A stretch of 64,000 nucleotides of DNA, from contig NZ_JAIWNA010000002.1 of the NCBI RefSeq assembly GCF_020216065.1, positions 992,001 to 1,056,000 on the forward strand, written 5' to 3'. Shown here one piece after another: positions 33,486-41,178 of the stretch. The translations under genes and the position numbers were made by a program. Origin of the DNA: Nocardia rosealba (GTDB lineage: Bacteria; Actinomycetota; Actinomycetes; Mycobacteriales; Mycobacteriaceae). Numbering within the stretch: position 1 is the first letter of the stretch; each line of letters opens with the position of its first letter. The notes below the pieces were generated by a model that saw only the letters and a program-made list of their open reading frames with translations, was not told the DNA's origin and ran no database searches.

Positions 33486-35843
33486 TCAGGCGATTACAGA
33501 GTCTTCCAGCCGACTTCCAGCCGAGGCCGGCGCAGCCTCGACCGCCTCGGATCGGGCCACGATCTCCGTGACCCGAACGGTGTCGCCCACCTGGGTGGAC
33601 AGGTCGATCGCGCTGCGCCGATGGTGTCGCGCCACCGCCTGTTCGCCACGGGCGTCGGCGACCTTCGCGAGCCCGGCGTGACCACGAGCCTGCTCGGCGG
33701 CGCTGCAGGCCATCTGCCCGAGGGCGACAGCATGCTCGAAGGCCTCTCGGGCATCGGAGAAATCGCCGAGGGACAGATAGGCGTCACCGAGTACGTTCGC
33801 GGTCATGGCCTCGTCGGCGAACAGGTTGAACGTCCGGAACATCTCCGCCGCTTCGAGCAGCCTCGGCAAGGCGTCGAGATGCCTGTTGAGACTCACCTCG
33901 ATGAGGGCTGTGTCCCGCAACAGGATGGCCCGATTTCGCGGCGCACCATGCAGATCGGCGAACGCGAGGGCGCGCAGACTCAGCTCGAGCGCCTGCTCGA
34001 ACTCGCGCCTGTGCACATGCACCCACGCCTGATGGGCCAGCGCGGTGTGTTCACCGTGCCGGTCGCCGAGCCGCACGAACAGCGCCCGCGCCTGCTCATA
34101 ACGCACGGCAGCCGCCGCGGATTCGCCCTCCGTCATCAGGGCGAGCCCGAGATTGTTGCAGGTGACAGCCTCCGCATACTGGTTTCCGGCCCGCACGGCG
34201 GCCGTGACGGCCAGCTCATGGGTCTCGGTCCACAATTCGATGTCCTTGGCGATGAACGCGAACCCGCGCACCGCGAAGGCGATCTGCCAGCACTGCTCGT
34301 CGAGGCCGTGTTCGAACGCGGCGCGGGCCACGGCGGCCAGATTGTCACGCTCGGCGGTCATCGCCAGCATGGCCTCCTGGTACGTCGGTTCTGTCGCCGC
34401 GACTCGACGCGGACCAGGCGCCATCTCGCCGCGATGCCGGGACGGGGTCAGCACTCTGTCCATGCGGTCGGCGAAAGCGGTGTAATGCTCGACGAGACGA
34501 ACCAGCGCCGCCCGCGCGGTGGCCCGATCGCAGTGGACGGCGGCGCGGCGGCGCGCGAACTCGCGGACCAGATCGTGGCAGCGGTATCGTCCGCGCGCGG
34601 CGGGTTCGAGCAGACTCACCTCGATCAGCAGGCGCAGATGCCGCCACATGTCCGCGGGCTCGATGCCCATCAGCGCGGCGCCGCTCCCGATGTCGAAACT
34701 CGTACCCGGGTGCAGGCCGAGTACCGTGAACGCCCGCGCCGATTCCGGTGGCAGACGGACCACGGAGTACTCGAACAGCGACTCGACATCACGGTCACCG
34801 TCGTGCAGCATCTCCAGCGCGACCAGTGGCTCGCCGTGCTCGGCCGTCGGCCACATCTCGCTGCGCAGGATCGCCGCGGCGATCCGGACCGCCACCGGCA
34901 GGCCGTGGCACTGGCGCGCGATCGCGGCGCGCTGGGAAGCGCTCGGTACACACCCGGGAGGCAGCCCGCGGGTGAGGCGATCGAGTAGCGCGAGCGCATC
35001 GTCCTCGCTCAGCCGACCGATCGGCACTCGATCCACCTCGTCGAGTCCGTTGAGCGTGCCGCGGCTGGTGACGATGATCGCGCAGGCACCCGCTCCCGGC
35101 AGCAGCGGCGCTATGTGCGCCGAGTCGACGACGTTGTCGAGCAGGACGAGATACTTTCCCGCACCGAGCTTGTCTCGCAGCAGCAACAGCCGCGAGTCCG
35201 GTTGAGCGGGAATCGATTCGGCGGCAACTCCCATCTGCCGCAACAGCGCACCCGCGGCTACCGCCGGTGCCACGACCGGCCCGGCCGCGTAACCGCGCAG
35301 GTCTAGGAAGAGGCAGCCGTCTGGAAACCGTGACAGCAGGTGTCGCGCGGCACGAACCGCCAGCGCGGTCTTGCCGACTCCACCGAGTCCGGACAGAACG
35401 CAGACCGTGCCGCCGTCACCGACCACCGTGATCACCTCGTCGAGCTCGCGTTCCCGGCCGTGCAGAACGGCGATATCGCGCGGCAGGTCGTTGTGCCGCA
35501 ACATCTCTCGTGCGGTCGTCTCGGTCTCGGGGCAGTCCTCGGCGCCGCGCGCGATACCCGCACCTTCACCCCGATGCCACATCTCGAGCGATTCCCGCAG
35601 ATCGGCCAGCCGTTTGGCATCGGGACCCGAGATATTCAGCGCCGCAAGCAATTCGTCGAGGCGCTTGGTATCGGGCAGGGTCTCTCCCCGCAGGTAGGCG
35701 TAGACGCTACTGGCGGAGACACCGACCAGTTTGGCCACTTTGCTGCATGCCACCGGGCCGGAAGTCCGCTCGGCGCGTAGCTTGGCGGCTCTCAACTCGG
35801 CGGCGAATCGCGCGAACTTCGGCGTTGTCTTCTTGCTGCCCAC
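33486..35843 (-). CDS. HTH–NB-ARC–TPR regulator (STAND ATPase)
   Basis: 785 residues. Residues 30-70 are an XRE-like HTH (SKVAKLVGVSASSVYAYLRG). An NB-ARC ATPase follows: Walker A SGLGGVGKTAL at about 151-161, Walker B YLVLLDNV, and the CHGLPVAVRIAAAIL and CHDLVREFARRRA motifs. From about 500 the rest is helical TPR repeats (NNLGLALMTEGESAAAAVRY, ANVLGDAYLSLGDFSDAREA). These STAND proteins switch on ligand binding and act as regulators or as conflict sensors. Divergent from the JAMM/SEFIR genes with 123 bases between starts, so it may control them. Confidence 0.85.
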   Translation of the reverse strand: MGSKKTTPKFARFAAELRAAKLRAERTSGPVACSKVAKLVGVSASSVYAYLRGETLPDTKRLDELLAALNISGPDAKRLADLRESLEMWHRGEGAGIARGAEDCPETETTAREMLRHNDLPRDIAVLHGRERELDEVITVVGDGGTVCVLSGLGGVGKTALAVRAARHLLSRFPDGCLFLDLRGYAAGPVVAPAVAAGALLRQMGVAAESIPAQPDSRLLLLRDKLGAGKYLVLLDNVVDSAHIAPLLPGAGACAIIVTSRGTLNGLDEVDRVPIGRLSEDDALALLDRLTRGLPPGCVPSASQRAAIARQCHGLPVAVRIAAAILRSEMWPTAEHGEPLVALEMLHDGDRDVESLFEYSVVRLPPESARAFTVLGLHPGTSFDIGSGAALMGIEPADMWRHLRLLIEVSLLEPAARGRYRCHDLVREFARRRAAVHCDRATARAALVRLVEHYTAFADRMDRVLTPSRHRGEMAPGPRRVAATEPTYQEAMLAMTAERDNLAAVARAAFEHGLDEQCWQIAFAVRGFAFIAKDIELWTETHELAVTAAVRAGNQYAEAVTCNNLGLALMTEGESAAAAVRYEQARALFVRLGDRHGEHTALAHQAWVHVHRREFEQALELSLRALAFADLHGAPRNRAILLRDTALIEVSLNRHLDALPRLLEAAEMFRTFNLFADEAMTANVLGDAYLSLGDFSDAREAFEHAVALGQMACSAAEQARGHAGLAKVADARGEQAVARHHRRSAIDLSTQVGDTVRVTEIVARSEAVEAAPASAGSRLEDSVIA

Positions 35844-35966
35844 AGTCAGCCTCCTGCTCGGGACCGCGCAGCATCCTGCAGGCTTTTCGAGCGCTTTCCA
35901 GATCTCCGGGCGCCCCGCACCTCGCCCGTGCTGGCATGACGGTTCAGTCTACCGAAGGAGACGCCT

Positions 35967-36236
35967 GTGTCCGAGGCGATGAGCAGACCCAGATCCCACG
36001 ATGACGTCCCCTTCGATGCTGCAGGGTCGCGGCCGAGGTGCGATCCGTTCCGTCCGTACGGCCTGGTGCTGGACTCCGACGGCCGAATTCTGCTGGTGGA
36101 CAGGGCAGACGAGCCACTCGATCGCCAGTTCTCGCAGGTGACGACCGTGCCGCTGCACGCACGAACCGCTGCGCGACGCCGTCGACTACCCGCGGGCGGC
36201 AACGACTTCGGCCCCGACGCCCAACGGGGCGCGTGA
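35967..36236 (+). CDS. Small protein upstream of the JAMM gene
   Basis: 89 residues. The GTG at 35967 is preceded by AAGGAG at ideal spacing, which strongly supports translation. The core PYGLVLDSDGRILLVDRADE resembles the first strand pair of a NUDIX or ubiquitin-like fold, but the NUDIX box is absent and the C-terminus is arginine-rich, ending AGGNDFGPDAQRGA. Seven bases separate it from the JAMM gene, so they are co-transcribed. It might be a substrate or partner of the JAMM protein; that is speculation from position. Confidence 0.5.
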   Translation: MSEAMSRPRSHDDVPFDAAGSRPRCDPFRPYGLVLDSDGRILLVDRADEPLDRQFSQVTTVPLHARTAARRRRLPAGGNDFGPDAQRGA

Positions 36237-36242
36237 AGGCAG

Positions 36243-37016
36243 ATGTTCCGCCACATCTCCATCGTCGACTCCGCCCTCACCGCCATCGACCAGCACGTTG
36301 CCGCCCACCCACCGGAACGTGGTGGCGGGTTGCTCGGTCCGCTCGGAATGCCACTGATCACGTCATTTCTTCCTGATCCGGACGGTGTTTCGCCGACGGC
36401 GACCTTCCGTTTCTCAGCGGCGTTCCAGCGCGCCCTCACGCGCGTCGAGTTGGTCGAACCCGACCTCGAATTGAAGGGAATCGTGCACTCGCACACCGAG
36501 GGCGCCGAGCATCCCTCAGCCGCGGACCTCGTGGCGTTCGCCGATTGCCTGCGCCTGACGCCATGGCTGGGCAGGTATGTCACGCCCATTGTGACCCGAC
36601 AGAATCAGCGCACCGAAGACCACCACGTGCTCCTGCCCAACGGCGTCATGGCCGTCTTCGTCTCGACGCCGACCACGCTGGGCACGGTCGAGGTCCGTCC
36701 CGCCCGGGTGCAGATCCTGCCGATCGGACGCGACTGCGCCAGACTCGCGGCAACACTCGGCGCATCGGTATCCACACCGAGAACCGCCGATGTCGAAGGG
36801 GTCGTGCATATCGCGGTCGCTCTGCGCACCGATTCGCTCGTGCTGACGCTGTTGTTCCCGCTGCTGTACCCGACCCAGGCGCCGATCGCGTTGGCCGTGC
36901 GCACGGTCGATCACCACCACCGCATACTTCCGCTGCCACTCACCTGGGATCTGACCGTCGCGGCGGGATCCCGGTTGGTGCGGGCTCTGGACACCGTGGC
37001 GGATCTGTCGTGGTGA
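36243..37016 (+). CDS. JAMM (JAB/MPN+) metalloprotease with an E2/RWD-like tail
   Basis: 257 residues. The JAMM zinc site is complete: glutamate 25 in ERGGGLLG, then HSH at 82-84, serine 92 and aspartate 95, matching HxHx7SxxD exactly. JAMM enzymes remove ubiquitin-like proteins or cut isopeptide bonds. Residues about 186-253 (VVHIAVALRTDSLVLTLLFP, LLYPTQAPIALAVRT, LPLTWD) follow the strand order and the FPxxYPxxxP signature of E2/RWD folds. No cysteine occupies the E2 active site, so this part is predicted non-catalytic. Such JAB-E2 pairs are known from prokaryotic ubiquitin-like systems, though no E1 is visible here. Confidence 0.7.
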   Translation: MFRHISIVDSALTAIDQHVAAHPPERGGGLLGPLGMPLITSFLPDPDGVSPTATFRFSAAFQRALTRVELVEPDLELKGIVHSHTEGAEHPSAADLVAFADCLRLTPWLGRYVTPIVTRQNQRTEDHHVLLPNGVMAVFVSTPTTLGTVEVRPARVQILPIGRDCARLAATLGASVSTPRTADVEGVVHIAVALRTDSLVLTLLFPLLYPTQAPIALAVRTVDHHHRILPLPLTWDLTVAAGSRLVRALDTVADLSW

Positions 37017-37156
37017 ATCCAATCCGCGACGAGGTCGACCTCGCCTACCATTCTGGCCCGTCACCGACTTCGCCACGGGGTGGCGAGCGCGCCGCGCGAT
37101 TCGTATTCCACTCGGGCAGAACATCTTCGGGACGTCGATCAGAAGGGACGACATGA
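37013..37156 (+). CDS. Possible 47-aa ORF linking the JAMM and SEFIR genes
   Basis: A GTG overlaps the JAMM stop (GTGA) and the frame ends in an ATGA overlap with the next small ORF. The peptide is basic and Ser/Gly-rich (ARFVFHSGRTSSGRRSEG). No family. The only support is the pair of overlaps. Confidence 0.25.
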   Translation: MNPIRDEVDLAYHSGPSPTSPRGGERAARFVFHSGRTSSGRRSEGTT

Positions 37157-37215
37157 GGAACAAGACAACGATGACGCCGACACGGGCTGCTGAGCAGCCC
37201 ACCTCGCTCCAGTGA
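37153..37215 (+). CDS. Possible 20-aa ORF coupled to the SEFIR gene
   Basis: ATG at 37153 with AGAAGGG six bases upstream; it reads MRNKTTMTPT... and its TGA overlaps the GTG start of the SEFIR gene. It could be a leader peptide that couples SEFIR translation to ribosome arrival. Confidence 0.3.
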   Translation: MRNKTTMTPTRAAEQPTSLQ

Positions 37216-38267
37216 GCACCGAGCTGGACTCGGCCGACCCGCCGGCCTCGGACAGCGCACCACGGGTGTTCGTCTCCTATTCGCACGACTCACCTGAGCA
37301 CAAGGAGCTGGTACGCGAGTTCAGCACGTTCCTTCGCAGCGAGGCGGGCGTCGACGTCCGGCTCGACGTCTGGGACGACAAGGAGCGCCTCGACTGGTCG
37401 CTGTGGGCCATCGAGCAACTGACCGAGGCGGATTTCGTGCTCGTCATCGCCTCTCCCGCCTACAAACGCCGTGCGGACGGCACCGCCGCCGCGGACGAGG
37501 GGCGGGGCGCACAGTTCGAGGCGGCGATCATCCGCGACGGCATCACGAGGGATCGTCCGAGGGAAACCCGGCGAATTCTGCCGGTCATCCTCCCTGGCCG
37601 CTCGGTCGACGAGGTCCCGGTCTTCCTGACCGCTCATTCCACCACCCGGTATGAGATCAGCGAATTCACGACCGAGGGCGTCAACGATCTGCTCGCGGCG
37701 CTCAGCGGAGTCACCGAACATCCCGCGCCGCCTCGTGGCACCTGGGTCGGGCCGCGGTTCGGTACCCGACGCACCGAAACACAGCCTGCCGATGTCGCAC
37801 CACGCAAGCGCAAGGCACGACTGCTCACCGACGCTTTGGACCCGATCACGCGCGGACCGGATCTGCAGATCACCGGAGCCGATCTGAACGGAATCCACTA
37901 CGGCAACAGCATTGTTCACCGCTGTGCGAATTTCTGTGGCGACCCGCGTAGCCCGATCGAGTACAACCTGCGCCGGTCGTTCCACGAGTTCGAGACCCTG
38001 GTCGGAATCCTGGACGACGCCGTCGACGCGCGCCAGATCGGCTACTTCCAGGTCTTCCTCGACGGCGAGGCGCAGAAACAGGTCGAGGTGACCTACGGTG
38101 AACCGGCGCGGATCCGCTACGACGTGAGCGATGTCCTGCGGCTACGCCTGGTCGCCTATCGTCCCGACACGGTCGCCAATCCGATGCTCGCCGGATTGGG
38201 TGCGGCCGTCGGGCGTCCAAGCAAGCTACCGGCTCTGGCCTGGGGGAACCCCACCCTGTTCGCCTGA
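37212..38267 (+). CDS. SEFIR-domain protein with a C-terminal NPCBM-like domain
   Basis: 351 residues, no membrane helix. Residues about 17-165 are a SEFIR domain (TIR-like): RVFVSYSHDSPEHKELVREF, VRLDVWDDKERLDWSLWAIE, ADFVLVIASPAYKRR, then RILPVILPG. Residues about 218-320 are NPCBM-like: LNGIHYGNSIVHRC, IEYNLRRSFHEFETLVGILD, IGYFQVFLDGEAQKQVEV, and LRLRLVAYRP. In bacteria SEFIR/TIR domains act in immune or conflict signalling; a cytoplasmic NPCBM partner would be a sensor for a sugar-like ligand. Start GTG 37212 lies in a GTGA overlap. Confidence 0.75.
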   Translation: MSTELDSADPPASDSAPRVFVSYSHDSPEHKELVREFSTFLRSEAGVDVRLDVWDDKERLDWSLWAIEQLTEADFVLVIASPAYKRRADGTAAADEGRGAQFEAAIIRDGITRDRPRETRRILPVILPGRSVDEVPVFLTAHSTTRYEISEFTTEGVNDLLAALSGVTEHPAPPRGTWVGPRFGTRRTETQPADVAPRKRKARLLTDALDPITRGPDLQITGADLNGIHYGNSIVHRCANFCGDPRSPIEYNLRRSFHEFETLVGILDDAVDARQIGYFQVFLDGEAQKQVEVTYGEPARIRYDVSDVLRLRLVAYRPDTVANPMLAGLGAAVGRPSKLPALAWGNPTLFA

Positions 38268-38407
38268 GGGCTACCTCTCCGTTTCCAGTGGCGTTCAGCG
38301 CATTTCAGCGTTTCCACGCCACACGCCCCCACACCACCGCAGCAGCGCATTCTCGATGCGGCAACGCCCACGGCGTCGTCACGAGAAGGCCCGCCGATTC
38401 GGGCGCC

Positions 38408-38439
38408 GGGCGGGGTGCACTCGAATGCGCACCCCGCCC
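38408..38439 (+). terminator. Perfect 11-bp hairpin after the SEFIR gene
   Basis: GGGCGGGGTGC (38408-38418) and GCACCCCGCCC (38429-38439) are exact inverted repeats around a 10-base loop. It lies 140 bases after the SEFIR stop and just before the next small operon, so it probably ends the SEFIR transcript. Confidence 0.7.
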
Positions 38440-38465
38440 TTCGGAAACGGATAAGAGGTAATCGA

Positions 38466-38693
38466 ATGCGATATGTCAACGCATTGTTCGTAGCGGTATT
38501 CGGAATCACGCTCTGTGTAGCCGGATTCAATTTCTACGGTTCGGGCGCGATCGTGGCGATCGTGCTGGGGCTGATATCCGTGGGATACGGAGGCTATATC
38601 GCGTTCTCGCGCGGCAGCTACTTCATGACGGACTGGTTCTACGCGCTGCCCATCGTGGGTGGGCTCGTCCTCTTCGCAGGCCTGAGTCGATGA
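38466..38693 (+). CDS. Small membrane protein, 75 aa
   Basis: Start ATG 38466 with AGAGGTAA upstream. Three hydrophobic segments (NALFVAVFGITLCVAGFNFY, AIVAIVLGLISVGYGGYIAF, WFYALPIVGGLVLFAG) indicate two or three membrane helices with short loops. No known family. Its stop overlaps the start of the lipoprotein gene, so the two are probably made together. Confidence 0.6.
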   Translation: MRYVNALFVAVFGITLCVAGFNFYGSGAIVAIVLGLISVGYGGYIAFSRGSYFMTDWFYALPIVGGLVLFAGLSR

Positions 38694-39034
38694 CCGGGAG
38701 TGGATCGCCGATGACATTCCGACGCGTCACCACGGTGACGGTAGGCATCGTCTTGGTCCTGGCGTCCGTCTCGTGCGGGCAGGACCCGACGAAGGTGACC
38801 TGTTCCGAGTTCGCGGCGATGAGCTACGAGGAACAGAACGAAACCCTCGACGACCTGTTGTCCGCCCACGACCTCGAAACGCTGTCGACGGCCAACACCA
38901 TCGGCGTGCGCACCGACGTGGACTCCTACTGCGGCACTTTCGGATTCAGCAAGGACACCGGGGGCAAGGCGGGCCGCAACGGCACACAGCAGATCGACAA
39001 CGCCGTCGACTGGGACTCCAGCACATGGGGCTGA
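38690..39034 (+). CDS. Small lipoprotein, HdeA-like
   Basis: 114 residues; ATGA overlap with the previous gene. Signal peptide TTVTVGIVLVLASVSC with a lipobox cysteine. The mature part (VTCSEFAAMSYEEQNETLDD, then TDVDSYCGTF) has the two-cysteine helical pattern of HdeA-like small exported proteins. Residue 8 (MTFRR) is an alternative start. Function unknown. Confidence 0.6.
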   Translation: MTGSGSPMTFRRVTTVTVGIVLVLASVSCGQDPTKVTCSEFAAMSYEEQNETLDDLLSAHDLETLSTANTIGVRTDVDSYCGTFGFSKDTGGKAGRNGTQQIDNAVDWDSSTWG

Positions 39035-39092
39035 ACCGGCGCGCAGCGGACCACCGCGGCGCGCACCGCAATTCGGGAAAGGTGAATACGCG

Positions 39093-39914
39093 ATGACCGT
39101 GGAAATTGCCGTGGCCATGTTGGTCGCCTGGGCGATCGGCAAGGCCGGCCGAGTCCGCCAACCTATCAACGGAATCACCGGCCGAGCGCTCGACCTCGCG
39201 ATCGATGGGGTGCGCGAGGCAGTTGTCGCCAAGCTCGGCGGCGACCCGGCCGTGCAACAACTGTTCTACGAGGCCCGCGCCACCGACGGCGCGGTGTCCG
39301 CAGAAACCCAGGTCGCGGTGGAACGGTCGATTTCGGCGGCGGTCGCCGGCGACAGCCGATTCGGCGCCGAACTCGCGCGACTGACCGCAACCCCGGCTCC
39401 GTCTCCCGTCCCGTCCGATGCCGGGTCGCGCACCTACTCCGGCAATTTCGGTGTAGCGGGCGATATTCACGCCTCGGGCCCGGTCAATGTCAGGAACAAG
39501 GTCGTCAACCAGGCCCGGCGCCACCCGGTCCTCGCGACATTCGTCGTCATCGGGGTGGTCGCGCTGCTCGGTTTCTCCGCCAACCAGCTGACCAGCCAAC
39601 AAGAAACGCAGCAGGTCGGCGGTGCCGAGACGATGTCCGGCACCTGGTCTGCCTCCGACGGCACCGGCACCAAAACCTTCGGTTCCGACGGCGGCGCTTG
39701 CGATGGGTTCTACTACAGCAACGGTCGACCGCTCGACATCGGCGGCCCGATGACGTGCTCGATATCCAGCAAACCCGACGCCGAAGGCAGGTACTCGCTA
39801 CGCGTCGTACAGAGCTCCAATCGTGCCACTTACCTCGTCGTGTTCTCGGATGCCGATCATGCGTCGGTCTTCGACACCTCCGGGGCCGAACTCTATGACC
39901 TCGCGCGCTTCTGA
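39093..39914 (+). CDS. Membrane protein with an N-terminal helical domain and a small extracellular domain
   Basis: 273 residues. Residues 5-95 are a helical domain (DLAIDGVREAVVAKLGGDPA, SAETQVAVERSISAAVAGD) of the type found at the N-terminus of actinobacterial effector-associated proteins. NFGVAGDIHASGPVNVRNKV is a short beta segment seen in related conflict proteins. A transmembrane helix (about 153-172, VLATFVVIGVVALLGFSANQ) and a beta-rich external domain with two cysteines follow. Starts at ATG 39093 after GGAAAGG. Follows the small membrane protein and lipoprotein, probably one operon. Confidence 0.55.
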   Translation: MTVEIAVAMLVAWAIGKAGRVRQPINGITGRALDLAIDGVREAVVAKLGGDPAVQQLFYEARATDGAVSAETQVAVERSISAAVAGDSRFGAELARLTATPAPSPVPSDAGSRTYSGNFGVAGDIHASGPVNVRNKVVNQARRHPVLATFVVIGVVALLGFSANQLTSQQETQQVGGAETMSGTWSASDGTGTKTFGSDGGACDGFYYSNGRPLDIGGPMTCSISSKPDAEGRYSLRVVQSSNRATYLVVFSDADHASVFDTSGAELYDLARF

Positions 39915-39931
39915 CCGGCCGATCTCCGGTT

Positions 39932-40041
39932 TCACGCCACACCGAGGTACCTGGCGATGATCATTTTCATCACCTCGCCGGTGCCCGCGCAGATTCTGGC
40001 TACGCGGGCATCGGTGTAGGGCCGGGCGACGGTGGCGGTGT
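39932..40041 (-). pseudogene. C-terminal fragment of an acyl-CoA dehydrogenase
   Basis: The minus strand reads ARPYTDARVARICAGTGEVM then KMIIARYLGVA and a stop. This is the conserved end of acyl-CoA dehydrogenases (YRDARixRIyaGTnEIMkxiIAR). Only about 36 residues remain; the rest of the gene is absent. Confidence 0.8.
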
Positions 40042-40042
40042 C

Positions 40043-40207
40043 TCATTGTGGGTTGCCGCGGAGGTAGGTCAAAGCGGCCAGGACTCGGATGTTGACGTGT
40101 GGACGGGCCGGGTCGTCGGCTTGGACGAGGCCGAGTTTGTCCTCGATGGTGGAAACGTGGTGCTCGACGGTGTTGATCTTGGTCTTGAGTTGTTGCGCGA
40201 TACCGAG
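40043..40207 (-). pseudogene. C-terminal fragment of an HTH regulator
   Basis: The minus strand reads LGIAQQLKTKINTVEHHVST, then KLGLVQADDPARPHVNIRVL and a stop. This is the DNA-recognition end of a PucR/LuxR-like regulator. Upstream of about 40207 the frame enters the antisense of the PucR-like gene and homology ends, so only the last ~55 codons survive. Confidence 0.6.
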
Positions 40208-41056
40208 ATTGACGCCATCCTGCACGCCTTCCACGAGGGCGTCGCCCTGTGCCTGAACCTCGTGCACAACCAGGCGCAATTCGACCGCAAAGCCATGCTC
40301 GACAGTTTCCGCACCGCGATGACCATTTCGGATCTGCTGTGCACCACCGCTACCCGCGCCTACATGCGGGAACACCGCAACGTCGCCACCGAACATCACA
40401 CCGCGGTACACACCCTCACCTCCGCACTACTCGCCGGACAGCCCACATCGACCCTGTCCCGCGAAAGCCGGATCCCGATCGCCGAGTCGTATTCCGTTCT
40501 GGCGCTGTCTGTTCCGAAACACCCCAGCGAGCACGACTCGCGCCTCGACGCCACCGTGGTGGCCCGACGGAAGCTGCGCAGACTGCTGGCCGCGCTGGTA
40601 CCCGCGAAGACCGCCGAAATCCCCGGCGCGGTCGAACGCGCGCACGAACTACTCGACATGGTCGCCCGCCTGGGCAGCGCCGCCGGGCTGTACCACTTCA
40701 ACGACCTCGCCCTCGAATACCAGCTGACCCGACCAGGACCCGGTCGGGCCAGGCTCGGTGAACTGCTGACACCCCTGGAACGCACTCCCGAACTCCTCCT
40801 CGAAACCCTGCGCGTGCACATCGCCAACAACATGAACCGCCAACGCACCGCACACCTGCTGCACATCCACACCAACACCGTCGGCTACCGCCTGCGCCGC
40901 ATCGCCCAGATCACAGGTTTGGACCCCACCGCAGTGTCAGGACTGTGGCAACTGCGCTCGGCGATGATCGCTCGCAGCTTCGACAACACCCCATCCACCG
41001 AACTCCCCGCCACCGACACCAAGCGGCACCATCCGACCCTGGCTAGATCCGCCTGA
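40208..41056 (+). pseudogene. PucR/CdaR-family regulator, N-terminally truncated
   Basis: The frame is open from 40046, but codons before about 40208 are only the antisense of the adjacent fragment. From there DAILHAFHEGVALCLNLVHN and SFRTAMTISDLLCTTATRAY match the middle of PucR-type regulators. The C-terminal HTH_30 domain is intact (HIANNMNRQRTAHLLHIHTN, then TVGYRLRRIAQITGLD). The N-terminal domain and native start are missing. It may be expressed from ATG 40294 as a short DNA-binding protein, but it looks like a rearrangement product. Confidence 0.6.
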
Positions 41057-41178
41057 CAGAACTCCGAACGACCTGCTCGCCCCGGCGTGGAGACTCCCCC
41101 GCCGTGTCGCTCATGGTCGACAGCGAGTCAGCGCGGATCCGCCGCGGAATCGGGCCTCGATGAAGTTCCAGGCTTCGG

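Noticed and set aside
40046..40207. N-terminal part of a PucR-like protein
   Set aside because: These codons are the antisense of a regulator fragment on the minus strand and have no similarity to PucR N-termini.
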